Positions 8,735 to 18,610 of a DNA stretch of 36,979 nt are shown here, piece after piece. The stretch is from the NCBI GenBank assembly GCA_020628475.1, contig JAHDFB010000033.1, positions 1 to 36,979 of the forward strand, written 5' to 3'. The stretch's first letter is position 1; each line of letters opens with the position of its first letter. Origin of the DNA: Saprospiraceae bacterium (GTDB taxonomy: Bacteria > Bacteroidota > Bacteroidia > Chitinophagales > Saprospiraceae). The position numbers and the translations under genes are program-made. The notes beneath the pieces were generated by a model. That model did no database searches. It was not told the DNA's origin and was given only the letters and a program-made list of their open reading frames with translations.

Positions 8735-9812
8735 CTTCTATTACCTTTATTATTTTCTCAACCGCATTCGGCTTACCTAGTTTCTTTATTTGCTCTCCCA
8801 GCAACTCCAAATTCTTCTCAGAGTCAATCAAACTATAAGCCTCTTTTAATAAGCTCTCGTTGGCCTCTGCATCCGGAATTAATTGAGCCGCATGTTGATT
8901 GACAAGCGCCATCGCATTTTGTGTTTGATGGTCTTCCGCAACATAAGGGGATGGAACCAAAATTGATGGTTTCCCAACAATACATAGTTCTGAAATGGTC
9001 AGCGCTCCTGCCCTACAAATAACCAGATCTGCTGCAGCATATGCCATATCCATTTCTTTCAAAAACGGTGTAGCATGTACGTGTTTCAACTTTGCAGTAG
9101 CACAGGCTTTATACATGTTAAAATTTCCTTTTCCAACCTGCCATATAATTTGCACATCCGATCTTTCCTCTACCCATTTCAAATTATTCTTCATCGCCTC
9201 GTTTAGTGTTCGAGCACCCAGACTTCCTCCGAAAATAAGTATGGTTTTCTTTTGTGGGTCAAGCCCAAAATGCTTTCTCGCTTCGCCTTGGTCCAAATCA
9301 GTAGCGCGAATATCGCGTCGTACCGGATTCCCGGTTAACACCAATTTATCCTTTGGAAAAAAACGTTGCATTCCATCATAGGCTACACAAATTGCAGAAG
9401 CCTGTTTGGCCAACATTTTATTGGTCATGCCGGCATAAGAATTCTGTTCTTGCAAAACCGTTGGAATACCAGCTCTTTGAGCAGCTTTTAACATCGGTCC
9501 ACTGGCATATCCTCCAACTCCAACAACAACGTCTGGTTGAAAAACACGCACGATTTTAGATGCCTTTCGCATACTCGCCAAAATCTTGAATGGCAACACA
9601 AAATTCTTCCAAGTCAATCGCCGCTGAAAACCAGCTATGGGTAAACCCATAATCTTATAGCCAGCCTGTGGAACTTTTTCCATTTCCATACGACCATTGG
9701 CTCCAACAAATAATATGTCAATTTCTTGGTGCGCTTCTTTAAGCGCATCGGCTATAGCAATAGCTGGATAAATATGTCCTCCGGTGCCTCCACCGCTAAT
9801 GATTACTTTCAT
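8718..9812 (-). CDS. murG: UDP-GlcNAc:lipid I GlcNAc transferase MurG
   Basis: MurG is the peripheral membrane GT28 transferase that converts lipid I to lipid II. The 364-residue protein starts with the glycine-rich acceptor loop GGGTGGHIYPA (7-17). It has a second glycine loop, IFGGSLGARTLNE, in the middle, and the donor-binding segment ICRAGALTISEL followed by VPSPYVAEDHQTQNA. Length is normal for the family. It overlaps both neighbours by 17 nt: its start lies inside the end of ftsW, and its stop lies inside the start of murC. Confidence 0.97.
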   Translation of the reverse strand: MKVIISGGGTGGHIYPAIAIADALKEAHQEIDILFVGANGRMEMEKVPQAGYKIMGLPIAGFQRRLTWKNFVLPFKILASMRKASKIVRVFQPDVVVGVGGYASGPMLKAAQRAGIPTVLQEQNSYAGMTNKMLAKQASAICVAYDGMQRFFPKDKLVLTGNPVRRDIRATDLDQGEARKHFGLDPQKKTILIFGGSLGARTLNEAMKNNLKWVEERSDVQIIWQVGKGNFNMYKACATAKLKHVHATPFLKEMDMAYAAADLVICRAGALTISELCIVGKPSILVPSPYVAEDHQTQNAMALVNQHAAQLIPDAEANESLLKEAYSLIDSEKNLELLGEQIKKLGKPNAVEKIIKVIEGASEA

Positions 9813-10974
9813 CCAACTGCTCTATTTCTTGTAATTCTAATTGTTTCATACGTGCTTCTTGCACATATTTACTGACGCTCAAAATGATTCCCAATGAGAT
9901 ACAGGTAAATATTAAAGACGTTCCTCCCATACTTACCAATGGTAAGGTCAATCCAGTTGCAGGCACCAAATGCACAGATACCGCAATATTGGCAAATGCC
10001 TGCAATACTAAATTCAAACAAAGTCCATATGCCAAGATCGCTCCGAAAGTCTTAGGGCATTTCGTAACCATGATAGTGCATCTTAATAATAACCATAGGT
10101 ATAAGCCTATAATTACGATGCCTCCTACCAACCCATATTCCTCACAGATTATGGCGTATATAAAATCGGCATATGCATAGGGCAAATAATTCTTTTGCAC
10201 ACTATTGCCAGGCCCAACTCCTAAGAATTCACCATTGGCAATGGCCATCTTAGATTGTAAAACCTGATCGCCTCCTTCCGTAAAAAATTCATTGAATCTC
10301 GTTATCCAAGTATCTGTCCGAATATGATCGGGCAACACAGTACCCAGCATAAAGACCAATAAAAAGGCAAAAATGCCGATTCCAATAAGTAGCAAAATGT
10401 ACTTGATATCCACACGTCCAATAAACATCAACATCAAACAAGTCACAAACAATATCGCTGCCGTTGAAAGATCGGCGGATACAATCAACATACATACTGC
10501 GATGACCGGCATCAATAGCGGAAGAAAAGCTTCTTTAAAACTCTTGATCGACTCCTGTTTCTTTGCTAGAGAATTAGATAGATAAATAATTAATCCAATC
10601 TTAGCTAGATCCGACGTCTGAATGGTTTTATTAATCCATGGAATGCCTATCCAACGTCTTGCTTCGTTGATAGATTCTCCAAAAAACATGGTATACACCA
10701 ACAGCGCGATGGTTACAATAAAAATGATTTTGGACAGCTGCGAATAGCGCATATAATGAAAGCGATAACATAGATATGTCATCAATGCTCCACCAGCTAT
10801 AAAACCAAATTGTTGAAATAAATATCGTTGTGGATTCCCCGTATAGGATTGATAGGCCATACTACTCGTAGCACTGTACACCGCCATAATGGAAGCGATA
10901 CAAAGGATAAATCCGATCATCCAAATGACCTTATCCCCTTTTATGTCCTTGATAAAAGCTGTCACTGCTGACAT
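9796..10974 (-). CDS. ftsW: SEDS-family lipid II polymerase FtsW
   Basis: FtsW is the septal peptidoglycan glycosyltransferase of the SEDS family and works with the class B PBP encoded upstream. The 392-residue protein has about ten hydrophobic segments. Recognisable SEDS motifs are SADLSTA (166-172), GVGPGNSVQKNYLPYAYADF (252-271), which includes the conserved acidic residue of the large extracellular loop, and the near-C-terminal PATGLTLPLVSMGGTS. FtsW rather than RodA is chosen because it sits inside the dcw cluster between murD and murG. It lies 55 nt after murD and overlaps murG by 17 nt. Confidence 0.95.
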   Translation of the reverse strand: MSAVTAFIKDIKGDKVIWMIGFILCIASIMAVYSATSSMAYQSYTGNPQRYLFQQFGFIAGGALMTYLCYRFHYMRYSQLSKIIFIVTIALLVYTMFFGESINEARRWIGIPWINKTIQTSDLAKIGLIIYLSNSLAKKQESIKSFKEAFLPLLMPVIAVCMLIVSADLSTAAILFVTCLMLMFIGRVDIKYILLLIGIGIFAFLLVFMLGTVLPDHIRTDTWITRFNEFFTEGGDQVLQSKMAIANGEFLGVGPGNSVQKNYLPYAYADFIYAIICEEYGLVGGIVIIGLYLWLLLRCTIMVTKCPKTFGAILAYGLCLNLVLQAFANIAVSVHLVPATGLTLPLVSMGGTSLIFTCISLGIILSVSKYVQEARMKQLELQEIEQLDESNH

Positions 10975-11029
10975 GTAGTTTCCTTTTTTAAGTTTTAGCT
11001 AGAAATTTTGATGGTAGTCAAAATCCCTT

Positions 11030-12358
11030 TTATCGTTCTTGTTCTTGGCGCAATTCCTCAACGGCCGCCTTAAATTGATCTCCTCGATCCATATAATTTT
11101 CAAACAAATCAAAACTGGCACATGCTGGACTCAGAATGATCGTTCCGCTTCCTTCAGCTAGTCGAAAAGCTTCGCGCACAGCCGTTTTTATATCTTGAGT
11201 TTCTAAAATTTCAGGAACTGTATCCTTGAAATTTTGAAACAATGTTTTATTGTCGATGCCCAAACAAATGAGCCCCTTCACTTTGGTCTTTACAAGTTCT
11301 TGAAGTACGGTGTAGTCATTTCCTTTATCTGTTCCTCCTGCAATCCATACTATATCTGATTCTAAAGCTTCCAAGGCAAAATAAACAGCGTCTACATTGG
11401 TCGCTTTACTATCATTAATATACTGCACATCATCGATTGGTTTTAATCGCTCCATTCGATGCGCTAAATTTTCAAAGTCATTCAATCGAGCTTCTATATA
11501 GTCTGGATCAACTCCGATCCATTCGGCTGCAAACACAGCACATTGCGTATTAAATACATTATGCTTGCCTGATAGAGATGGATTGCTGTAAATAAATTCA
11601 TTATCTAAATCCAAATCAAATACGCCTTCTTCGGTCAAATCCATACTCACCAATGCCAACTCCGGTTCGCCTTTTTCTAAAGCACTAGAATCGTTAATTC
11701 GGTGTACTTGAGCACTATCTATAATAAATAAGTCACCATGTATTTGATTCTTGGTAATGCGCATTTTTGATGCCGCATATTTCTCCATATCATAGTCATA
11801 TCGATCTAAGTGATCCGGGGTGATATTAAGTAGTATAGCCACCTCGGGTCTAAATGTCCGAATTCCATCCAATTGAAAACTGGAAATCTCTAGAACAAAT
11901 ACATCGGGAACATCCTGCTCCGTCAGTAAGCGGGCAAAACTTATCCCGTAGTTGCCTCCAACTTTAACAGAAATACCACTCTTTTGAATTAAATGATATA
12001 TCAAACCGGTCGTAGTGGTCTTCCCATTACTTCCGGTGATCGCAATAATTCTTGATGTGCAAAATTGATAGGCAAATTCTATTTCCGAAATCGGATCTAT
12101 TCCTTTGTCCTGTAATGATGTAATCAATTCAATATGATCTGGAATACCAGGACTCTTCACCAGCACATCTGTCTTCTCAAGAATAGACATACTATGCATT
12201 CCTTCTTCAAAAGTTATTCCTTGGTCCTTTAATTCCGCTTTATAACGATCAGCAATTGTTGATCGATCAGAAACAAAAACATCATAGCCTTCTTGCTTAC
12301 CTAGCAAGGCTGCTCCAACTCCGCTTTCACCAGCTCCTAATACAACCAATTTCTTCAT
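11030..12358 (-). CDS. murD: UDP-N-acetylmuramoyl-L-alanine--D-glutamate ligase MurD
   Basis: MurD adds D-Glu to UDP-MurNAc-L-Ala. The 442-residue protein has an N-terminal Rossmann motif (VVLGAGESGVGAA, 5-17), a KSPGIP segment (68-73), the ATP loop GSNGKTTTT (109-117) and the central NITPDHLDRY motif. The C-terminal domain carries LSPACASFDLFENYMDRGDQF, which closely matches the family signature. Its ATG directly abuts the mraY stop codon with no intervening base, so the two are very probably co-translated. Confidence 0.97.
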   Translation of the reverse strand: MKKLVVLGAGESGVGAALLGKQEGYDVFVSDRSTIADRYKAELKDQGITFEEGMHSMSILEKTDVLVKSPGIPDHIELITSLQDKGIDPISEIEFAYQFCTSRIIAITGSNGKTTTTGLIYHLIQKSGISVKVGGNYGISFARLLTEQDVPDVFVLEISSFQLDGIRTFRPEVAILLNITPDHLDRYDYDMEKYAASKMRITKNQIHGDLFIIDSAQVHRINDSSALEKGEPELALVSMDLTEEGVFDLDLDNEFIYSNPSLSGKHNVFNTQCAVFAAEWIGVDPDYIEARLNDFENLAHRMERLKPIDDVQYINDSKATNVDAVYFALEALESDIVWIAGGTDKGNDYTVLQELVKTKVKGLICLGIDNKTLFQNFKDTVPEILETQDIKTAVREAFRLAEGSGTIILSPACASFDLFENYMDRGDQFKAAVEELRQEQER

Positions 12359-13615
12359 TTATTGCACTTTTAAAGAGATGACCGTTAACACTGCCAGAAT
12401 AATTCCCACAATCCAAAATCGAACCACGATTTGTGCCTCATGAATACCTTTCTTTTGATAATGATGATGCAGGGGTGACATTAAAAATATGCGCTTCCCT
12501 TCTCCTGTTTTTTTCTTCGTATACTTAAAGTAACTCACTTGAAGTATCACACTTAATGTCTCCAGAAAAAATATACCACATACAATCGGCAGCAAGAATT
12601 CTTTGCGAATCAGAATAGCCATCGCAGCAATGATTCCTCCGATCGTCAAACTTCCCGTATCCCCCATAAAAACTTTAGCAGGATAGGTATTAAACCATAA
12701 AAAGCCAATACATGCACCTAAGAAAGCCGCCGCAAAAATGACGATTTCACCCGTATATGGAATATAGAGAATATTGAGATAATCCGATATAATGGTATTA
12801 CCTGAGATATAAGCCAAAATTCCTAGCGTTGCAACAATAATAGCCGATACTCCAGCCGCCAATCCATCGATACCATCGGTGAGATTTGCGCCATTCGACA
12901 CACCCGTCACAATGAATATTACAATGGGAATAAATAACAACCATACAAAATCATCTTTATTATCTCCTAAAAACCCAAGAAGTGAGCTATAGGAAAAGGC
13001 ATTATCCTTCAAAAATGGAAAATTGGTAAAACTGGATTTTACATAAGCCATTTGAATAACCTGACCATTGGAAATGACCGGCTTCAAATTTTGCGATTCA
13101 ATGATCTCGTAATTCTGTTCTTGAGCTTCTGCTAAAGGAACACGTACGACAACATCGTCGTGAAACAACATCGTTAGTGCCACTATCAATCCTAATCCAA
13201 CTTGACCAACAATCTTAAATCTTCCAGCCAAGCCATCTTTGTTTTTACGTCTGATTTTTAAGTAATCATCCACAAAACCGATAGCAGCCATCCAGATGGT
13301 CGACAGTATTAATAATTGGATATAGACATTATGCAATTTAGTCAATAGCACTACAGGTACCAAAAGAGACAAAATAATCAAAAGCCCACCCATAGTAGGT
13401 GTGCCTTCCTTCTCCTTCTGGCCGTCTAGACCCAAGTCTCTTACACTCTCTCCAACTTGTAAATTCCTCAAAGAACGTATGATCCGTTTACCAAAAATCA
13501 GCGAGATCAACATCGATATCACCATGGCCATTCCGGATCGGAATGATATATATTGAAACAGACCAGCACCTTGCCAATCGTGTTTTTCTAAAAATTCAAA
13601 TAAGTAGTACAGCAT
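12359..13615 (-). CDS. mraY: Phospho-MurNAc-pentapeptide translocase MraY
   Basis: MraY transfers phospho-MurNAc-pentapeptide to undecaprenyl phosphate, making lipid I. The 418-residue protein is polytopic and keeps the family's cytoplasmic motifs: [10 protein letters not shown] (68-77), the catalytic pair and lysine in GFVDDYLK (113-120), [10 protein letters not shown] and the C-terminal HHHYQKKG. It is longer than the roughly 360-residue E. coli enzyme because of an extra loop of about 60 residues between about 150 and 215, a feature I believe is common in this phylum. It lies 122 nt after murE, across a terminator-like hairpin, so its expression may be partly uncoupled from the upstream genes. 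Confidence 0.97.
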   Translation of the reverse strand: MLYYLFEFLEKHDWQGAGLFQYISFRSGMAMVISMLISLIFGKRIIRSLRNLQVGESVRDLGLDGQKEKEGTPTMGGLLIILSLLVPVVLLTKLHNVYIQLLILSTIWMAAIGFVDDYLKIRRKNKDGLAGRFKIVGQVGLGLIVALTMLFHDDVVVRVPLAEAQEQNYEIIESQNLKPVISNGQVIQMAYVKSSFTNFPFLKDNAFSYSSLLGFLGDNKDDFVWLLFIPIVIFIVTGVSNGANLTDGIDGLAAGVSAIIVATLGILAYISGNTIISDYLNILYIPYTGEIVIFAAAFLGACIGFLWFNTYPAKVFMGDTGSLTIGGIIAAMAILIRKEFLLPIVCGIFFLETLSVILQVSYFKYTKKKTGEGKRIFLMSPLHHHYQKKGIHEAQIVVRFWIVGIILAVLTVISLKVQ

Positions 13616-13648
13616 CGTTTCCTAGTTATTCTATGCATTTCAGATTTT

Positions 13649-13691
13649 AAAAATGCAGCAGGAATGAAACTTTTTCCATTGTCCTGCTGCA
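13649..13691 (-). terminator. Terminator-like hairpin between murE and mraY
   Basis: A perfect 10-bp stem (13654-13663 with 13682-13691) encloses an 18-nt loop that can form a second 4-bp stem (aatg/catt). Read on the minus strand, the stem is followed by TTTTT (13649-13653). This is the structure of an intrinsic terminator placed inside the dcw cluster. It could attenuate read-through from murE into mraY, or be a stabilising 3' end. Confidence 0.6.
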
Positions 13692-13737
13692 ACTGTTAAA
13701 ACCAACCTGAGAATGATAATAGAACCTATCTTAAATA

Positions 13738-15198
13738 TTATTCGAGCAGGAATTCCTGCAATATTTGCTTATCGTCAAATGGGTGTTTAATCCCATTTAT
13801 TTCCTGGTAGTCTTCATGACCTTTACCAGCTACTAAAATCACATCACTGGGATTTGAAATCGAAATCGCCGTCTGTATGGCCGATTTCCTATCACTAATC
13901 CGAATGACTTTTTTCTTATGTTCAACACCGACTCCCGTTTGCATATCATCCAAAATAGATTCTGGATTTTCTGTTCTCGGATTGTCCGATGTTAGTATTA
14001 CTTGATCACTATAATTCACAGCTACCTTTGCCATTAAAGGCCTCTTTGTTTTATCTCGATCTCCACCTGCACCAACGACCGTAATAATCTTACCGCGATT
14101 GGAATTGACTTGATGAATGGTCTTCAAGACATTCTCTAATGCGTCCGGTGTATGCGCATAATCTACGATTGCCGTTACGTCATTTTCTACATCTCGAATC
14201 AAATCAAACCTGCCTGGTGCTGTTTTCACATTACTTAATACGGTCAACACTTCCATCATATCAAAATCCAACTGATCCGCTATCGCAATGACCGCTAAAA
14301 GATTGTAGACATTGAACTTACCAACCAAATGCGTATAGAAATCATGGACTCCAATTTGCAAATGCATACCCGAAAAATCATGTTCTAAAATTTTAGCCTT
14401 ATAGTCTGCCACCGATTTTAGAGCATAACTCCATTTTTTTGCTTCACAATTTTGAAGCATGACTTCTCCATTTCGGTCATCTACATTTGTGATAGCAAAA
14501 GCACCTTTCGGTAGACCATCAAAAAACATTTTCTTCGTTCGAATATATTCTTTGAACGTCTTGTGATAATCCAAGTGATCATGTGAAATATTGGTAAATA
14601 CCCCTCCAGCAAATTGCAAACCTTGTATTCGATCTTGATGTATAGAATGTGAACTCACTTCCATGATAGCAAAGGCACATTGTGCATCTACCATCTCAGA
14701 TAAATAGCGATACAAACTAAATATATCAGGAGTGGTTAACTCCGACGGAATTACCCGATCATCGATACATATTTTAACCGTACTTAACAATCCACAAGAA
14801 ATTCCCATCGATTGAAGAAGGTTAAAAAACATGGTAGCAACAGTTGTTTTCCCGTTGGTGCCTGTAACACCAATAAGTTGTAGTTTTCGATCGGGACATC
14901 CATAAAAACTGGAAGCAATGTAACCCAGTTCTTTATGGATATCATCAGCAGTTACGAAAGTGACCTTAGTCGAAAGCCCATCGGGTATATACTGACAAAA
15001 AACAATTGTTGCACCATTGTTTATAGCTGAAGAAATATAGTCATGGCCGTCTGCTACTGAACCCCGAATTGCAACAAATGCATCTCCAGATTGCACTTTC
15101 CGAGAATCCAAATGAACCTCTTTCAACACAATGTCCGTCAGACCTTCTACGGATATTTCCGTCGAAAAACCATCCAATATTTCTTGTAATTTCTTCAT
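13738..15198 (-). CDS. murE: UDP-MurNAc-tripeptide synthetase MurE (meso-DAP type)
   Basis: MurE adds the third residue of the stem peptide. The 486-residue protein has the N-terminal DSRKVQSGDAFVA motif (31-43), the ATP loop GTNGKTTV (113-120), the EVSSHSIHQDR segment with the usual SSH, and NISHDHLDYH. The specificity loop reads LTSDNPRTENP; DNPR is the known signature of meso-diaminopimelate-adding MurE enzymes, so a DAP-type peptidoglycan is predicted. It follows the PBP gene by 54 nt. murF, which often sits next to it in other phyla, is absent. Confidence 0.97.
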   Translation of the reverse strand: MKKLQEILDGFSTEISVEGLTDIVLKEVHLDSRKVQSGDAFVAIRGSVADGHDYISSAINNGATIVFCQYIPDGLSTKVTFVTADDIHKELGYIASSFYGCPDRKLQLIGVTGTNGKTTVATMFFNLLQSMGISCGLLSTVKICIDDRVIPSELTTPDIFSLYRYLSEMVDAQCAFAIMEVSSHSIHQDRIQGLQFAGGVFTNISHDHLDYHKTFKEYIRTKKMFFDGLPKGAFAITNVDDRNGEVMLQNCEAKKWSYALKSVADYKAKILEHDFSGMHLQIGVHDFYTHLVGKFNVYNLLAVIAIADQLDFDMMEVLTVLSNVKTAPGRFDLIRDVENDVTAIVDYAHTPDALENVLKTIHQVNSNRGKIITVVGAGGDRDKTKRPLMAKVAVNYSDQVILTSDNPRTENPESILDDMQTGVGVEHKKKVIRISDRKSAIQTAISISNPSDVILVAGKGHEDYQEINGIKHPFDDKQILQEFLLE

Positions 15199-15252
15199 TA
15201 TTTCAATTTGTTAATCATATCACTTTTGATAAGATCTGCAAACAGAACATTA

Positions 15253-17382
15253 TCATCCTAAGCGTATAACAATTTCCTGTCCTTCTATTGCTGTTCCCGG
15301 ACGTAATGATTGACTCACTACTTTTCCGGCACCATCAAAATCAACTTTCAAGCCCAAATTTTCTAATACATATATGGCATCTCGTATTCCCATCCCAACC
15401 ACATTGGGCACTTTTCGTTTGGTAATTTTTCGTTTATCCAATGACAAAGCATCATTGTACGGATTCAATACCGCCCACTTGGCCTTGGTCACCTCATCCA
15501 CCGACACTCCAGAATACCGAAGAATCGTGCTAAAGTCTCTCTTATAACCTACCGCATAAGAAGGTTTCGAATAATTCGTAGAAGCCACCTGTGACTCGCG
15601 ATAAAACTCACTTTTTAAATCTACCTTCAAGGCAAATATTTTATCCGCAACATTTCTAAAGACAGGACCAGCTACAGCTCCTCCATAATAGCCATGATTC
15701 TTTGGATTAAAATGAACCACGATCATAGAATACTTCGGATTTTCAGCAGGAAAATACCCTGCAAATGAAGCATTGTATGGATTTTTTCCTTCATACCACA
15801 CCCCATAATCCTTAGAGGTACCTGTCTTTCCAGCAATTTGATAATGATCCGTTTGCAATTTTCTAGCTGTTCCAGACTTAACTACCTCCAACAACATATC
15901 TTGCGCTTCATGCACTGTAGGCAAAGAAGCTATACTAGCGCGTTTCACTTTGGGTCCATAGGTTTTTATGACCTGACCATTGTCCAATATTTTTTGCACC
16001 AAATACGGGGTCATCATCTCTCCATCATTCGCCACAGTATTATATAAATTCAAGACTTGTAAGGGCGTCATTTCCATTTCATATCCATGAGCCATCCAAG
16101 GAACAGACGTACCAGAAAACTTAGAATTTGCATTATCCGGGTCGTTCAAAATACGTTCTTGCTCTCCCAGCAAGTCAATATCTGATTTAGCGCCAATTCC
16201 GAACATCTTGAAAAGTCGAATAAACTCTCGCTGCCCTTCTTTGGATTTATTAAAATACTTATCAGCTAATGTAGCAATCCCAACGTTTGAACTTTTGGCG
16301 AAAGCCGTTATCAAATCAGTCTCATACATATTATGAGGCTCAGAATCATACATCCATTCTGAATAAAACTTCTTCTTTCCACCATTCAAATCCACTTCCG
16401 TCGAAGAATCTGCGTACCCCTTTTCCAAAAGCGCCAAAACAGCTGCCAACTTTATGGTTGAACCCGGTTCAAACATTCTGGTCACCGCAATATTTTGCGT
16501 CTCCATATAAACACCTTCTTCTCCTCTTCTGAAATTAGACATCGCTTTAATAGCTCCTGTTTCCACATCCATTACGATAGCGGTCGCTGCATCGGAGTCA
16601 TGCTTAGCAATAGAAGCCAGCAATTCATTATGCAAGACATCTTGAATGTCAGAATCTATAGTTGTCAAAACATCATGCCCGCGCTTTTGCGCAAAATCAC
16701 GAACATCGTGCAATGGCACCCAAACACCCGGCGCAATCTTTTTCATCAAACGCTTTTCTGAAGCACCGGATAATTCATCATCATAAGCCGCCTCAATTCC
16801 TACACTCTGTGCATTTTTACGCTTCAACCCCAATAACCTCGAAGCCATTTGCCCGAAAGGTTTCACACGTTTGATCTTAGACTGAACAATAATTCCACCT
16901 CTCAATCGCCCCTTTCTAAACAATGGAAAACCTTCAAAACGTTTCCGCTCCAAGAAATCCAAGTTTTTAGCAATAGGATAATATTTCGTTCCCGGCTTAT
17001 TGCGTTCCAATCCGGCTTTTCGACCAGACTTCAACTCTCGAGCCCACTGACTCTGAGACTTACCTTTTCCACTATATTTCGCCAAATAGTAACTCAAAGA
17101 ATCAACATGTTCTTTAAAATCACTTTCACGCGAAACCGTGAGATCCATATATATGTCAAAGAGCGTTACAGAAGTGACCATCGAAGATCCATTTTCTGCG
17201 AAAATATCTCCACGCTCAGCTTCTACTGTTCGCCAAGCGAGATTTTTTACTGCTTTTTTGCGCCACTTATCACCTTCCACCACATTAATCTTGACAACCT
17301 GAAACAAAATCGCTCCAGCAAACAAAACGAATGCGAGAAAAACAATATATACCCGCAACAATAACTCCCTACGCCTATCCAT
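15253..17382 (-). CDS. ftsI: Septal class B penicillin-binding protein (FtsI/PBP3-like) with PASTA domain
   Basis: This is the septal DD-transpeptidase that cross-links peptidoglycan made by FtsW. The 709-residue protein has one N-terminal membrane helix (about 9-30), a PBP-dimer/pedestal region (about 50-230) and a transpeptidase domain (about 265-620). All three catalytic boxes are intact: SxxK as STIK (308-311), SxN as SSN (364-366) and KTG at 519-521. The C-terminal part from about residue 650 (KVPNVVGMGIRDAIYVLENL and following) is a single PASTA domain, known from Gram-positive PBPs and kinases and also found in Bacteroidota septal PBPs. It begins 5 nt after the ftsL-like gene. Confidence 0.95.
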   Translation of the reverse strand: MDRRRELLLRVYIVFLAFVLFAGAILFQVVKINVVEGDKWRKKAVKNLAWRTVEAERGDIFAENGSSMVTSVTLFDIYMDLTVSRESDFKEHVDSLSYYLAKYSGKGKSQSQWARELKSGRKAGLERNKPGTKYYPIAKNLDFLERKRFEGFPLFRKGRLRGGIIVQSKIKRVKPFGQMASRLLGLKRKNAQSVGIEAAYDDELSGASEKRLMKKIAPGVWVPLHDVRDFAQKRGHDVLTTIDSDIQDVLHNELLASIAKHDSDAATAIVMDVETGAIKAMSNFRRGEEGVYMETQNIAVTRMFEPGSTIKLAAVLALLEKGYADSSTEVDLNGGKKKFYSEWMYDSEPHNMYETDLITAFAKSSNVGIATLADKYFNKSKEGQREFIRLFKMFGIGAKSDIDLLGEQERILNDPDNANSKFSGTSVPWMAHGYEMEMTPLQVLNLYNTVANDGEMMTPYLVQKILDNGQVIKTYGPKVKRASIASLPTVHEAQDMLLEVVKSGTARKLQTDHYQIAGKTGTSKDYGVWYEGKNPYNASFAGYFPAENPKYSMIVVHFNPKNHGYYGGAVAGPVFRNVADKIFALKVDLKSEFYRESQVASTNYSKPSYAVGYKRDFSTILRYSGVSVDEVTKAKWAVLNPYNDALSLDKRKITKRKVPNVVGMGIRDAIYVLENLGLKVDFDGAGKVVSQSLRPGTAIEGQEIVIRLG

Positions 17383-17387
17383 CGATA

Positions 17388-17702
17388 TTAGCTTTGAGGA
17401 GATTTTAAAATCCGTGGCCCCTTCTCTGGAAAAACAACTTGCCCATCCAAATCTTTAGCCAATTGCGAGGGAGAAGATTTTATCATCAACTCCTTCTTCA
17501 AACTCATATATTCCCATCGCACTTCCTGCACCTCTTTCTCCAACTTATTAATCACCATCAACTTACGCTCTCCGCGTTGCGCATTAGCGATATATACCAC
17601 TCCCAATAGAGCCAAAAACAAAACAAAAGGAAGATTATTCAGAACAATGTTCGTCCCAAAAAGCTTACTCTTAACACCTTTAGCCTTTACCGTAGTTTTC
17701 AT
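17388..17702 (-). CDS. ftsL: FtsL-like small division protein
   Basis: This 104-residue bitopic protein has a basic N-terminus, one membrane helix (about 22-41) and a predicted coiled coil (about 45-75, INKLEKEVQEVRWEYMSLKK). That is the classic FtsL layout. By analogy FtsL joins FtsQ and a DivIC/FtsB partner in the periplasm and activates FtsW/FtsI. Sequence identity to FtsL of model organisms is not evident, and the name rests on size, topology and position between rsmH and the septal PBP. Its start is 1 nt from the rsmH stop. Confidence 0.85.
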   Translation of the reverse strand: MKTTVKAKGVKSKLFGTNIVLNNLPFVLFLALLGVVYIANAQRGERKLMVINKLEKEVQEVRWEYMSLKKELMIKSSPSQLAKDLDGQVVFPEKGPRILKSPQS

Positions 17703-17703
17703 C

Positions 17704-18606
17704 TTAAATCTTTTCTGCCACCCTCAATTTGGCACTCCTGGCACGTGGATTCTTTGAGATCTCCAACGCATCAGGAGTTGTAGTTTTCTTATTTACCAAG
17801 CGAAAGGGCCTGAATATGTTGCCAAATTCATCTTTTATAATTCGTCCTTCGACATTTCCTGTCTTCAGGTAATTCTTTACAATCCTATCTTCCAAAGAGT
17901 GATAACTCATCACCACCAATCGCCCTCCAGGTTTCAACACCTCCCCAGCAGCGAGCAACATCTCTTTCAACACCTCCATCTCACCATTCACCTCTATTCG
18001 CACCGCCTGAAACAACTGGGCCAAAAACTTATTACTCATCCCTTTAACAACCGTCTCAACCACCGACAACAAATCTCCCACCGTGATCAAAGCCCTACTC
18101 TTTCGCTCCTTTACAATAGCCTTTGCCAACACCTTTGCATTGCGCAACTCTCCAAAATAATAGAATACATCAGCCAATTGCTGCTCATCATAATTATTCA
18201 ACACAGCAACGGCGTCCAATTGCTGACCAACATTCATGCGCATATCCAAACGTTTCGTTTGATCGCGAAAACTAAACCCACGATCAACATCATCAAACTG
18301 ATGACTAGAAACCCCCAAATCCGCCAATATACCATCTACTGGAATACATTCGTGATAATCTAAAAATCGCTTGAGATACCTAAAATTAGATGCCACAAAA
18401 GTCAATTTTGAATCACGAATATCAGCTTGCTCCAAGGCATCCGAATCTTGATCAAACACTATCAAGCGACCTGCGTCGCCCAACTCTGAAAGAATGCGTT
18501 TCGAATGACCTCCTCCTCCAAATGTCACATCTACATAAATGCCACCTGACTGAATATCCATCGCCTCGATACACTCCTCCAGCATTACTGGATTATGATA
18601 CTCCAT
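17704..18606 (-). CDS. rsmH: 16S rRNA (cytosine(1402)-N4)-methyltransferase RsmH
   Basis: RsmH (MraW) methylates N4 of C1402 in the decoding centre of 16S rRNA. From the chosen start the protein has 300 residues. It begins MEYHNPVMLEECIEAM, the normal family start, followed by the SAM-binding motif DVTFGGGGHS (26-35), ADLGVSSHQFDDVDRGFSF and VMSYHSLEDRIVK. The open frame extends 31 codons further upstream, to 18699, but that part lies inside mraZ and has no family match. The ATG at 18606, 4 nt after the mraZ stop, is therefore preferred. Confidence 0.96.
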   Translation of the reverse strand: MEYHNPVMLEECIEAMDIQSGGIYVDVTFGGGGHSKRILSELGDAGRLIVFDQDSDALEQADIRDSKLTFVASNFRYLKRFLDYHECIPVDGILADLGVSSHQFDDVDRGFSFRDQTKRLDMRMNVGQQLDAVAVLNNYDEQQLADVFYYFGELRNAKVLAKAIVKERKSRALITVGDLLSVVETVVKGMSNKFLAQLFQAVRIEVNGEMEVLKEMLLAAGEVLKPGGRLVVMSYHSLEDRIVKNYLKTGNVEGRIIKDEFGNIFRPFRLVNKKTTTPDALEISKNPRARSAKLRVAEKI

Positions 18607-18610
18607 TAGT

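Noticed and set aside
16849..17364. 171-codon open frame antisense to the septal PBP gene
   Set aside because: It lies wholly within the PBP coding sequence, has no signal peptide or family pattern and is explained by codon bias of the opposite strand.
17899..18363. 154-codon His/Gln-rich open frame antisense to rsmH
   Set aside because: The His/Gln/Leu-rich composition is typical of a shadow of a real gene; rsmH motifs on the other strand are intact.
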